This document shows, piece after piece, positions 7,083-15,900 of a stretch of DNA of 64,000 bases. Position 1 is the first letter of the stretch, and every line of letters starts with the position of its first letter. The DNA is from Ruegeria sp. ANG-R (GTDB lineage Bacteria > Pseudomonadota > Alphaproteobacteria > Rhodobacterales > Rhodobacteraceae). The stretch covers positions 484,453 through 548,452 of the forward strand of contig NZ_JWLJ01000001.1 of NCBI RefSeq assembly GCF_000813985.1, read 5' to 3'. Made by a program: the position numbers and the translations under genes. Below the pieces are notes generated by a model. It saw only the letters and a list, made by a program, of their open reading frames with translations. It was not told the DNA's origin and searched no databases.

Positions 7083-7861
7083 AGACCTTTCACGACAGGG
7101 GCTGGATCAAGTTTTCGCATGACGCATCGCTGGCCCATTGGGTGGCGGAGGTATTACCCGCTGCCCGGAACTCGGTCGGCGATCCGGAACATGCGCATTG
7201 GCACGATTGCGAAGGAACCTGGTTCATCGGGGTCGATGCGTTGGCGAATGATGAGCGGGGCAGGGTGGGTGGATCGCCTGTATTGTCCGGCAAAGCGATT
7301 GAGTTTGCCTACCAGGAATTCGGGCCGATTGATCTGCATAGGGCACAGGTGTCGGTAATTTATCCGGGCTATCCGCGGCCCCGGCGTGGCGAAAACGAAG
7401 CTGCCAGCCGTTATCGCGCCAACCGGGATGCCGCGCATGTGGATGGCCTTAGGCCAATGGGGCCGAACCGACGTCGCCATGTGGATGAGCCTCATGCCTG
7501 GATATTGGGTATCCCGCTGACCGACGCCTCTGCCGACGCGTCGCCGATGGTGGTTTGGGACGGTAGCCACAAGATTCTAGGTGCAGCGTTCCGACGGGCG
7601 CTGGATGGCGTATCCGCCAATGCGCTGGGTCAAACAGATATTACCGATATCTACCAGGCAGCGCGGCGAGAGGTGTTTCAGACCTGCCAGCGCATCGAAT
7701 TGCCGGCGCGGCCGGGCGAGGCCTATCTGCTGCATCGCCACTGCCTGCACGGTGTTGCGCCATGGGTTCCTGACGCGAGCGCGGGGCCGGATGGACGGAT
7801 GATCGCCTATTTCCGCCCCGAGTTGCCAGGCGGTGTGGCGCAATGGATCGAATCCCCGTAA
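7076..7861 (+). CDS. phytanoyl-CoA dioxygenase (PhyH)-like Fe(II)/2-oxoglutarate oxygenase
   Basis: 261 residues. The iron-binding facial triad is visible as H121-x-D123 (AAHVDGL) with a distal His in the HCLHGVAPW stretch, and the late Arg in GRMIAYFRPE would hold 2-oxoglutarate. The fold fits the PhyH group, which hydroxylates varied small molecules; no substrate can be assigned. Overlap with the upstream permease gene suggests coupled translation and a possible link between transport and oxidation of the same compound, which is inference. Confidence 0.65.
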   Translation: MVETFHDRGWIKFSHDASLAHWVAEVLPAARNSVGDPEHAHWHDCEGTWFIGVDALANDERGRVGGSPVLSGKAIEFAYQEFGPIDLHRAQVSVIYPGYPRPRRGENEAASRYRANRDAAHVDGLRPMGPNRRRHVDEPHAWILGIPLTDASADASPMVVWDGSHKILGAAFRRALDGVSANALGQTDITDIYQAARREVFQTCQRIELPARPGEAYLLHRHCLHGVAPWVPDASAGPDGRMIAYFRPELPGGVAQWIESP

Positions 7862-7897
7862 CCTCCTGCCATTATTTGGATTTGGAGGATGAGTTAG

Positions 7898-8626
7898 ATG
7901 ATTACGGTCCACACAAACTCTGACGGTGCGCTGATTGAGGTGGAGCTTTCGGGCGAGGTGACCAGCGCGGATTACGTTGCCACGCTGGTGCCGGCGATTG
8001 AAGCCGCGCTTGAGGACCACGATTCAGTTCGTTTGCTGGCAATCGCGACGCCGGAGTTCAAAGGATATGATCTTGGCGCTGCGTGGTCCGACACAAAGCT
8101 GGGCCTCAGTCACTGGCGCGGGTTCGATCGGATCGGAGTCGTTGCCGATCAGGGATGGGTACAGACCAGTATCCGGCTGGCGGCCCCGATCCTGCCTTGC
8201 CCGGTACAGGTGTTCGGAATGGAGGATCTGGAAGCTGCCCGGCGCTGGATACGCGAATCTCTGGGGACCATTCACGTGACCGACCTGGGTGGTCCATGTG
8301 TGCAGATCAGCCTGATGGGGAAGCTGGATTCAGAGGAATACAGTCAGGCACAATCCGATCTGGACGCATTGTTGCGTGAGCGCGATGGGTTCCGGCTGCT
8401 GATTGACCTGCGTGAATTCGATGGCTGGCAAGGACTTACGGCAATGGCGGCGCATTTCCGGCTTGCAGCGGGGCACATCGGCATGTTGGACCGCGCAGCG
8501 ATTGTGGGTGACAAGAGCTGGCAAAAGATGGCTCAGCGCATGGCCAGTCATGTTTTGGGAACCCGTACACAGTACTTCCCCGCAGATGAGTTCGACAATG
8601 CGAAAGCCTGGCTCGCGGCCGGGTAG
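7898..8626 (+). CDS. protein with two SpoIIAA-like (STAS-fold) domains
   Basis: 242 residues, soluble. Two repeats of about 120 residues, each beginning with a beta strand of the type GALIEVELSGEVTSADY / GPCVQISLMGKLDSEEY and ending near a Phe/Tyr-x-x-(D/E)-aromatic helix, match the SpoIIAA-like family usually seen as a single domain. Such proteins have a STAS-like fold without a known enzymatic role. GGAGGA lies 12 bases ahead of the ATG. Duplication within one chain is the unusual feature. Function unknown. Confidence 0.75.
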   Translation: MITVHTNSDGALIEVELSGEVTSADYVATLVPAIEAALEDHDSVRLLAIATPEFKGYDLGAAWSDTKLGLSHWRGFDRIGVVADQGWVQTSIRLAAPILPCPVQVFGMEDLEAARRWIRESLGTIHVTDLGGPCVQISLMGKLDSEEYSQAQSDLDALLRERDGFRLLIDLREFDGWQGLTAMAAHFRLAAGHIGMLDRAAIVGDKSWQKMAQRMASHVLGTRTQYFPADEFDNAKAWLAAG

Positions 8627-8727
8627 TTGATCTAGAATAAATCGTTTATAAACAATGAATTGAAATAACGCGTATTGTCTTTTTTTGAGATGACGCAACG
8701 GAACTTGCGCTCTTGTTAATGATATTA

Positions 8728-8755
8728 TTGACTGGCTGGTCAAATAACTTAAAAA
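8728..8755 (+). promoter_or_regulatory. possible sigma-70 promoter for the candidate ncRNA
   Basis: TTGACT (8728-8733) and TAAAAA (8750-8755) are separated by 16 bases, giving a predicted start near 8762. The -10 match is only 4 of 6, so this is tentative; it would yield a transcript of about 130 nt ending at the U-tract at 8887-8893. Confidence 0.35.
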
Positions 8756-8761
8756 GTCCTC

Positions 8762-8893
8762 ACCCCTCCCGCATTGACGGGTAGGTAAATGACTGTTCTG
8801 CGCCGCTGTGGGTACCACTCACTCAGTTTTCAGTTTCCGGGCTCTCTACCCCCTCAAGTTCGGAGCTGATCCACAGCGGCGCAAAATTTTTTT
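8762..8893 (+). ncRNA. candidate structured small RNA or leader with closing stem and U-tract
   Basis: TGCGCCGCTGTGG (8799-8811) pairs perfectly with CCACAGCGGCGCA (8871-8883), enclosing 59 nt, and is followed by AAA and seven T (8887-8893), so the whole forms a long intrinsic terminator or a small RNA. A small CCCG...CGGG hairpin and a pyrimidine-rich CACCCCTCCC segment lie 5' of it. No protein reading frame explains the pairing. It does not show the SRP, tmRNA or RNase P signatures I know, and its layout does not fit 6S RNA. The 5' boundary is a guess from the promoter-like sequence. Confidence 0.5.
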
Positions 8894-8902
8894 GGATGGG
8901 CT

Positions 8903-9103
8903 ATGACATTCGGCTCTGTATTAAAACGCTTACTTTCCAGAGAAAGTCCGAACCGGCCGGAAAGTGGCGCGGTTGTCGAAGAGAACAGACAACCGCCAGC
9001 GCGGTCTACATCGCAAACCGAGTTGGTCGAACTGTTCAGCGCAGAACTGCAGGATCATGAATTGCTGAGCGATTCCAGACGCACTCAGTCGCACAAATCC
9101 TGA
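8903..9103 (+). CDS. possible small protein of unknown function
   Basis: A 66-residue open frame starting ten bases after the U-tract of the preceding structured element, with a weak GGATGGG-like site. It is charged, has no signal peptide, membrane segment or known motif, and ends nine bases before the converging DUF1289 gene. It could be a real small gene whose expression depends on read-through of the upstream hairpin, or a chance frame. Confidence 0.25.
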   Translation: MTFGSVLKRLLSRESPNRPESGAVVEENRQPPARSTSQTELVELFSAELQDHELLSDSRRTQSHKS

Positions 9104-9111
9104 CCTGCTGA

Positions 9112-9345
9112 TCAGGACCCATTGAGGCGCGCCGCGCGTCCACCACGGCGTTTTGCCAGACGGGGTTTGCGATCCGGAAGGTCCTGCATGATCTCGGCCC
9201 GCTCGGTACTGTCCATCTTGGACCAGCGGGTGATCTCGTCAATCGTGCGATAACAGCCGGTGCAGATACGCTCGGTCGGGTGGACGACGCAGATCTGGAC
9301 ACAAGGGCTTTCCACCTCGTCCCGTTGCCAAACCATGTTCGTCAT
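9112..9345 (-). CDS. DUF1289 family Cys-rich protein
   Basis: Seventy-seven residues with the DUF1289 pattern: SPCVQIC near residue 15, ERICTGCYRTIDEI around residues 26-37, and a W shortly after. The four cysteines (15, 19, 28, 31) could hold a metal or Fe-S centre; function is unknown. The basic C terminus (KRRGGRAARL) is typical. It is the last member of a minus-strand group with ruvX and ccmI, 17 bases after ruvX. Confidence 0.85.
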   Translation of the reverse strand: MTNMVWQRDEVESPCVQICVVHPTERICTGCYRTIDEITRWSKMDSTERAEIMQDLPDRKPRLAKRRGGRAARLNGS

Positions 9346-9362
9346 CAGCGTTTTCCGATCCG

Positions 9363-9827
9363 TTAGATAAAGCGCAACCTATCCAGCGCTCCCTGCAGGA
9401 TATAGCCAGCTGCGACATGATCTATAACCTGTCCGCGACGCTTTCGTGTCGTATCCGCCTCAAGCAGGGCCTTTTCCGCCGCAACAGTGCTTAGCCGTTC
9501 GTCCCAGAAGCCGATCGGCAAATCGGTCAGACGTGTCAGATTCCGCGCAAAGGCACGGGTCGACTGGCATCGTGGCCCCTCGCTGCCGTCCATGTTACGG
9601 GGCAGGCCCAGAACAATGCCGCCAATCTCACGCTCGGTCACGATTTCGATCAGCCGTGCGGAATCCAGCGTGAACTTCTTGCGTCGAACGGTCTCCAGCG
9701 GTGATGCGACACCGCGCATTCGGTCCGATACCGCGACCCCGATGGTTTTTTCCCCCAGGTCCAGCCCCATCAGGGCAGACATCGGCGAAAGGGCGGCTGA
9801 AAAATCTTCAAATGTCTCGTGGATCAT
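9363..9827 (-). CDS. ruvX: RuvX/YqgF, putative pre-16S rRNA nuclease / Holliday junction resolvase
   Basis: 154 residues with the RNase H-like fold: first acid in LMGLDLGEKTIGVAVSD, then GIVLGLPRNMDGSEG, FWDERLST and the terminal Asp in QVIDHVAAGYIL. In E. coli the protein processes the 5' end of 16S rRNA; in other bacteria related proteins cut branched DNA. The start overlaps the ccmI stop by four bases, so the two are co-translated. The N terminus is about 15 residues longer than the minimal family, and an internal Met lies closer to the conserved start. Confidence 0.92.
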   Translation of the reverse strand: MIHETFEDFSAALSPMSALMGLDLGEKTIGVAVSDRMRGVASPLETVRRKKFTLDSARLIEIVTEREIGGIVLGLPRNMDGSEGPRCQSTRAFARNLTRLTDLPIGFWDERLSTVAAEKALLEADTTRKRRGQVIDHVAAGYILQGALDRLRFI

Positions 9828-11053
9828 TGCGCAATACCGGCCTGAGCTGATGCGGCCTCGATCATCTGCAGCGCCTCATCGTTTTCGGCAAATACAGCGC
9901 GTGCTTCGTCGCGGATGCTGATCGCCCGTTCGGCTTCTCCCAGAACGCCCAGTGCCGCGATCAGGCGTGCCCATTCCTCGGGCGATCCACCTTCGCTCGC
10001 CAGCCGTTCCGAAAGCCGGTCAACCATGCCCCGGATCATTTCCTGCCGTTCCTCCGGAGACAATTCGGCGGCGGCGTTCATATCCTCCTGACTTGGTCCC
10101 GGTGCCGCTGGTGCCGCGGAAAGGTCTGGCGCATTGAACACGCCTGCCCGAAACGCCAGGTCATCGATCTGAGCGCGAATGGCGCTGGCCCATGGGGCAC
10201 CTGCCGGCGCATCGCGCAATGTATCCACCCAGACCCGATAAGCCATGTCAGGCCGACCCGTCTGTGCCAGCATCTGACCCCAATAGTATCGTGCAGGACC
10301 CAGATTCGGGTCTCGCTCCAGCGCGTGCCGCAGTGCTTCTTCCGCTTCCGGCGAAACATATCCACCCGCCGCCAAAATCATCATTTCGGCCTGATCCGCA
10401 TAGGCTCGGGCCGGGGCGTTCTCGCCGGACAGGGCGATCACGCGTGTCTGGGCCTCGTAACCTGCTTTGAAATTACCTGCATTGGTTTCGTGTTGCGCCA
10501 GCAGAGAGTGCCCCTGCAGATCATCGGGGCGTTCGGCCACAGTCTCGCGCAGCCGGTTCAGTAGCGTTTCATAGCTTTCTTCCAGCGCTGGTGTCTGAAC
10601 CGGAGTGGTCATACCTTCGGCTTCGGCCTGACTGGGGCGGTTTTCTCGCAGGTCTTCCGCCATTTCCAGTCGCACCGAAAGCGGCATGTCGGGGAAACCG
10701 GCAGCCCCCAACTGACGGTACATCGCCAGTCCGCCACCAATCAGAACTGCCGCCATCAGAACGAATGCAATGACCCTCACCGTTCGTGATGGCCCTTTGC
10801 TTTCGGCTTCGCGTCGCATTTGCGTATCAGCGGCGAGGATACGGCGCGAGATTTCCGTGCGTACACGCTCGGCATCGGCCTTGGCAATGACGCCGCGTGC
10901 CAGATCTCGGTCAACGCCAGCCAGCTGTTCGCGATACACATTCAGGTCATATGACGCCGTTGGAGTGTCGTCTCGACGACCTCGCAGCACGGTATAGCCC
11001 AGAAAAACAGCGATCAGCAGCGCAATCAGGAAGATGAGAACCCAGAACGACAT
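9824..11053 (-). CDS. ccmI: cytochrome c-type biogenesis protein CcmI
   Basis: Membrane-bound chaperone that holds apocytochrome c for haem ligation. The 409-residue protein begins MSFWVLIFLIALLIAVFLGY (first helix), has a cytoplasmic coiled-coil loop, a second helix around residues 95-115, then a periplasmic domain with TPR-like helices. The ATG at 11053 is preceded by GGAGGG; the open frame continues upstream without a site. It is not next to other ccm genes here, as in several Rhodobacterales. Confidence 0.9.
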   Translation of the reverse strand: MSFWVLIFLIALLIAVFLGYTVLRGRRDDTPTASYDLNVYREQLAGVDRDLARGVIAKADAERVRTEISRRILAADTQMRREAESKGPSRTVRVIAFVLMAAVLIGGGLAMYRQLGAAGFPDMPLSVRLEMAEDLRENRPSQAEAEGMTTPVQTPALEESYETLLNRLRETVAERPDDLQGHSLLAQHETNAGNFKAGYEAQTRVIALSGENAPARAYADQAEMMILAAGGYVSPEAEEALRHALERDPNLGPARYYWGQMLAQTGRPDMAYRVWVDTLRDAPAGAPWASAIRAQIDDLAFRAGVFNAPDLSAAPAAPGPSQEDMNAAAELSPEERQEMIRGMVDRLSERLASEGGSPEEWARLIAALGVLGEAERAISIRDEARAVFAENDEALQMIEAASAQAGIAQ

Positions 11054-11135
11054 GGTCCCTCCAAAATGGTTGTCCTGACTTAGACCTGTCAGCGCATGGA
11101 AAAAAGGGACAAATGGCCGCGAGGGGCGGTCATGT

Positions 11136-11155
11136 CGCAATAGTGCATTATTGCG
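11136..11155. promoter_or_regulatory. near-palindromic operator candidate between ccmI and soxB
   Basis: CGCAATA (11136-11142) and TATTGCG (11149-11155) form a perfect inverted repeat with a six-base spacer, GTGCAT. It lies 77 bases upstream of soxB and 83 bases upstream of ccmI in a 178-base divergent gap. Size and symmetry suit a dimeric regulator such as GntR or LysR type controlling sarcosine catabolism; the protein is not identifiable from this window. Confidence 0.5.
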
Positions 11156-11231
11156 GCGTTGTGCGGCAGGGTTAAAATGTCAGGGCACGGCATATCTGCC
11201 CCCAATCATCGAAGACCGGATGGATTCGCTC

Positions 11232-12476
11232 ATGAAACATTACTCAGCCTTTGCTGTTGCGCGTGAAGCGCTGCGCTATCACACCGGATGGGAACGCGCC
11301 TGGCGTTCGCCCGAGCCCAAGAAACGCTATGACGCCATTATCGTCGGAGCGGGTGGCCATGGCCTGGCGACCGCATATTACCTGGGCAAGAATTACGGCA
11401 TTCAGAACGTTGCCGTGATTGAGAAGGGCTGGCTGGGCGGCGGCAATACCGGTCGGAATACGACCATCATCCGGTCGAACTATCTGCAAGACCCCTCGGC
11501 GGCGATCTATGAAAAGGCGCGCAGCCTGTATGAGGATCTGAGCCAGGATCTGAACTACAACATCATGTTCAGCCCGCGCGGCGTGATCATGCTGGCACAG
11601 ACTCAGCACGAAATCCGTGGCTATCAGCGCACCGCTCATGCGAACGCCCTTCAAGGTGTGCAGACCGAGTGGATCGGTCCTGAGCGCGTGAAAGAGCTGG
11701 TTCCGATCATCAATCTGGACGGTCCGCGTTATCCGGTTCTGGGGGGGCTCTGGCAGGAACGGGGCGGTACCGCACGGCACGATGCCGTGGCCTGGGGTTA
11801 TGCACGTGCCTGTTCGGCCATGGGCATGGACATCATCCAGCAGTGCGAAGTCACCGGAGTGCGTCAGGAAAATGGCCGCGTTGTCGGCGTCGACACCACC
11901 AAAGGTGCCATCGATTGCGACAAACTTGGCATCGTGGTTGCGGGCCATTCTGGTCAGTTGGCCGAGATGGCGGGCTTCCGTCTGCCGCTGGAGGCCGTCG
12001 CCCTACAAGCGCTGGTGTCCGAGCCAATCAAACCCTGCATGGATGTTGTCGTGATGGCCAACACGGTGCATGGTTATATGTCTCAGTCCGACAAGGGCGA
12101 GATGGTGATTGGTGGCGGAACAGACGCCTACAACAACTTCACCCAACGCGGTTCGTTCCACCACATCGAAGAAACCGTCCGCGCGCTGGTCGAGACCTTC
12201 CCGATGATCTCGCGCCTCAAGATGCTGCGCCAGTGGGGTGGCATTGTGGACATGACCGGTGATCGTTCGCCCATTCTGTCGAAAACACCGCTGCAGGGCT
12301 GTTTCATCAACGGCGGTTGGGGCACTGGTGGCTTCAAAGCGATCCCCGGCTCGGGCTGGGGCATGGCACAACTGATGGCCACCGGACACTCATCGCTGAC
12401 TGAAGCCTTCTCGCTGGATCGTTTCAAAGAGGGCCGCTTTATCGACGAAAGCGTCGCTGCCGGGGTGGCGCACTAG
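11232..12476 (+). CDS. soxB: sarcosine oxidase beta subunit
   Basis: Catalytic flavin subunit of the heterotetrameric sarcosine oxidase, which demethylates sarcosine to glycine with tetrahydrofolate as C1 acceptor and makes H2O2. From MKHYSAFAVAREALRYHTGW the 414 residues follow the family; ATG codons at 11220 and further upstream only add residues. The FAD-binding GAGGHGLATAYYL is near residue 38, and GNTGRNTTIIRSNY follows. His183 in TARHDAVAWG corresponds to the covalent FMN histidine in studied enzymes (by alignment from memory). First gene of soxBDAG. Confidence 0.95.
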   Translation: MKHYSAFAVAREALRYHTGWERAWRSPEPKKRYDAIIVGAGGHGLATAYYLGKNYGIQNVAVIEKGWLGGGNTGRNTTIIRSNYLQDPSAAIYEKARSLYEDLSQDLNYNIMFSPRGVIMLAQTQHEIRGYQRTAHANALQGVQTEWIGPERVKELVPIINLDGPRYPVLGGLWQERGGTARHDAVAWGYARACSAMGMDIIQQCEVTGVRQENGRVVGVDTTKGAIDCDKLGIVVAGHSGQLAEMAGFRLPLEAVALQALVSEPIKPCMDVVVMANTVHGYMSQSDKGEMVIGGGTDAYNNFTQRGSFHHIEETVRALVETFPMISRLKMLRQWGGIVDMTGDRSPILSKTPLQGCFINGGWGTGGFKAIPGSGWGMAQLMATGHSSLTEAFSLDRFKEGRFIDESVAAGVAH

Positions 12477-12552
12477 GGGGACGACCCAAACGCGCCACTG
12501 ATTAGAATTCGGGTCGGCCACGTTGTCGACCAACCGCCAAAAGGATGAACAT

Positions 12553-12882
12553 ATGCTGATCCTAAATTGCCCCTATTGCGGCGTCGACGCCGAAGAAACT
12601 GAACTGGCTGCAGGTGGCGAGGCGCATCTGAAGCGCTTTGGCCCCGGTTCGTCTGATGACGAATTCCATGACTACCTGTTCATGCGTGAAAACCCCAAGG
12701 GCGTGCATTTCGAACGCTGGCGCCACGCCAACGGTTGTGGCAAGTGGTTCCACGCCGCGCGTTGCACCCAGACGCTCGAGGTGTTTGGAACCTATTCCGC
12801 CCAAACCACCGAGCCGCCGCAAGAAATCAAAGACGCCATCACCGCAAAACGCCCAGGATGGTCTTGGAGAGAGTTCTCCTGA
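12553..12882 (+). CDS. soxD: sarcosine oxidase delta subunit
   Basis: Small zinc-binding subunit of the complex, 109 residues, starting MLILNCPYCG with an AAAAGGA site. CPYC at residues 6-9, the His near residue 62 and the later Cys residues in ANGCGKWFHAARC fit the zinc site of characterised delta subunits. It lies between soxB and soxA as in other heterotetrameric operons. A frame extension upstream to 12523 has no family similarity and is not used. Confidence 0.93.
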   Translation: MLILNCPYCGVDAEETELAAGGEAHLKRFGPGSSDDEFHDYLFMRENPKGVHFERWRHANGCGKWFHAARCTQTLEVFGTYSAQTTEPPQEIKDAITAKRPGWSWREFS

Positions 12883-12884
12883 TG

Positions 12885-12907
12885 CTTCATCTTTTCAAAA
12901 ATACTCC
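12885..12907 (+). repeat. roseobacter intergenic repeat, copy A
   Basis: CTTCATCT, a variable four-base stretch (TTTC), AAAAA, T, ACTCC, just after the soxD stop and before soxA. The same pattern with 18 of 23 positions identical occurs on the minus strand at 56866-56888. From memory this element is scattered in many Rhodobacterales genomes, often followed by a CG-rich hairpin; here a short CCGCCGGAGG follows. Confidence 0.6.
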
Positions 12908-12949
12908 CGCCGGAGGCCCCGACGCCTCTACCCGCGAAAGGTCCGCACT

Positions 12950-15900
12950 ATGAGCACCCGTCTCGCAAAACAAGGCCGGCTGATTGACCGGTCGAAACAG
13001 GTCACCTTTTCCTTCAACGGCACCTCGATGCAGGGCTATGAAGGCGACACGCTTGCCTCGGCTCTGCTGGCCAATGACCAGATGATGATGGGCCGGTCGT
13101 TCAAGTATCACCGCCCGCGCGGTGTCGTCGCCAGTGGGGCGGAGGAGCCCAACGCTCTGGTCGGGTTGGGGCAGGGCAGCCGGTTCGAACCGAACCAGCG
13201 CGCCACCACGACCGAGCTGTTCAACGGCCTGACCTCGGTGTCTCAGAACCACTGGCCGAACCTCGAGTTCGACATCGGCGCCGTGAACACCCACCTGTCG
13301 CGGTTTTTGCCGGCGGGTTTCTACTACAAGATGTTCATCCACCCAAAGCCGTTCTGGAAGCATGTGTATGAACCGTTCATCCGTCAGTCGGCGGGTCTGG
13401 GTAAAGCGCCGGATAAGGAAACCAAGGACGCGGATACCTATGAGCACTTCTATGCTTTCACCGATGTTCTGGTGATTGGTGGTGGTATCGCAGGTCTGCA
13501 AGCCGCCAAAACGGCTGCCCAGTCGGGTGCGAAGGTGTTGCTGATCGAGCAGACCGCCCATTGGGGTGGTCGCGCTCCGGTTGACGGCGGATCGGTCAAT
13601 GGTGAGCCTGTGGATAAGTTCGTGGAACAATTGGTTTCCGAACTCGAAACAATGGACAACGTTACCATGCGCAATCGTTGCATGGGGGCGGGGGTCTATG
13701 ACCACGGTTATGTGCTGGGTTACGAGCGTCTGACCGACCACAAACCTGGTACGCAGGGCCCGCGTCATCGCTTGTGGCGCATCCGGGCAAAACAGGTCGT
13801 AACTGCCACTGGTGCAATAGAACGTCCGCTTTCTTTTGCTGGGAACGATGTGCCGGGTGTGATGCTGGCCTCGGCCATGCGCGACTATGTGGTCAACTGG
13901 GGGGTGACCCCGGGCGATCGGGTCATCGTCGCCACGAATAACGACGATGCTTATCGCACCGCGATCACCCTGAAGCAGGCGGGTGTGGATGTTTTGCGCG
14001 TGGTCGATGCGCGGGACACAGCCGGACCTCTGGCAGAAGAGGCGCGACAGCTGGGTATCCGTGTTGATCCGGGCAAGGCGATTGCCAAGGTCAAAGGCGG
14101 CAAGCGCGTCAAAAAGGTCGAGCTTTGCAACCAGAACGGCATCGGCGGCGCGCGCGAAGAGGTTGAGTGTGATGCGGTTGCGATGTCGGGCGGCTGGTCT
14201 CCGGTCGTTCACATGTGGTCGCATTGTGGTGGCAAGCTGATCTGGGATGAGGCCCAGGCCCATTTCCGTCCCGACCCGGCGCGCCCGCCTCTGGGTGCCG
14301 ATGGCGAAGGGTTCGTCGTTGCAGCTGGGGCGTCGAACGGACCGCTGGCATTGGCCGAGGTTCTGACTGATGCACATGCGGCAGGTAAAGCAGCCGCCAA
14401 AGCAGCGGGTTTCAAACCCAAAAACACCAAGGCTCCTGTTGGTGAAACCACCGAAGAAGCTGCGATGGAAGCCGTCTGGCTCATGCCGGCCAATGCAGAG
14501 ATTCAACTGCGCATGAAGTCATGGCTGGACTTTCAGAATGACGTCAAAGTCTCTGATGTGCAGCTGGCAGCCCGCGAAGGCTACGAGAGTGTTGAACACA
14601 CCAAGCGGTATACCACTCTGGGTATGGCGACGGATCAGGGTAAGCTGAGTAACATCAATGGCTTGGCGATCTTGGCTGATGCGCTTGAGTCCGAGATCCC
14701 GAAAGTGGGAACCACTACTTTCCGCCCGCCATATACGCCCATTTCGATGGGTGCGATTGGTGGCGAAGCGCGCGGTGAGGTGTTCCAGCCGATCCGTCAA
14801 ACGCCGATGCATAACTGGCACGATAAGAACGGCGCTGATTGGGAGCCGGTCGGTCATTGGCGCCGGACATACGCCTATGTGCGTCCCGGTGAATCCGTTC
14901 ATGACGCGGTGAATCGCGAGGTCAAGAACACCCGCGAAAACCTCGGCTTGCTGGATGCTTCGACGCTCGGCAAGCTGATCGTCAAAGGCCCCGACGCAGG
15001 CAAGTTTCTGGACATGATGTACACCAACATGATGTCCACGCTGAAGGTCGGCAAATGCCGCTATGGCCTGATGTGTTCGGAAAATGGATTCCTGATCGAC
15101 GACGGCGTGGTCGCTCGTATCGACGAGGATACATGGCTGTGCCACACCACCACAGGTGGAGCAGAGCGTATCCATGGTCACATGGAAGAGTGGCTGCAGA
15201 CCGAGTGGTGGGACTGGAAAGTCTATGTCGCCAACGTCACAGAGCAATATGCTCAGGTTGCCGTTGTGGGCCCGAACGCCCGCAAGGTGCTGGAAAAGCT
15301 GGGTGGCATGGATCTGTCGAAAGAGGCGCTGCCGTTCATGGAATGGCGCGATGGCAAGATCGGAGAGTTCGACGCGCGGGCCTACCGCATCTCGTTCTCG
15401 GGCGAGCTGTCCTATGAGATCGCGGTTCCCGCTTCTCAGGGTCAGGCGTTCTGGGATGCACTGATCGAGGCTGGGCAGGAGTTCGGCGTGATGCCTTACG
15501 GCACCGAATGTCTGCACATTCTGAGGGCCGAGAAGGGCTTTATCATGATCGGCGACGAGACCGACGGCACCGTGATTCCGCAGGATCTGGGGCTGCACTG
15601 GGCGCTGTCGAAGAAGAAGGAGGATTACCTCGGAAAACGCGCCCATTCGCGGACCCATATGGCTGATCCTGAACGCTGGAAACTGGTCGGTCTGGAGACT
15701 GTGGATGGATCGGTTCTGCCGGATGGTGCCTATGCGGTGGGCGAGGGTGTGAATGCCAACGGTCAGCGCAATATGATCGGTCGTGTAACTTCGACCTATT
15801 ACTCGGCCAATCTGGGTAAAGGGATTGCCATGGGCCTGATCAAACACGGCCCTGACCGGATGGGCGAAGTGGTCGAGTTCCCGGGCACCGATGGCAAAAC

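Noticed and set aside
8762..8893. 6S RNA as identity of the structured element
   Set aside because: The paired ends do not coincide with the predicted transcript ends, and the length and central bubble typical of 6S RNA are not seen.
12887..14506. Long open frame (539 codons) on the strand opposite soxA, and a second at 14519-15970
   Set aside because: They mirror soxA codons in a high-G+C gene, have no ribosome site or recognisable domain, and soxA on the other strand is certain.
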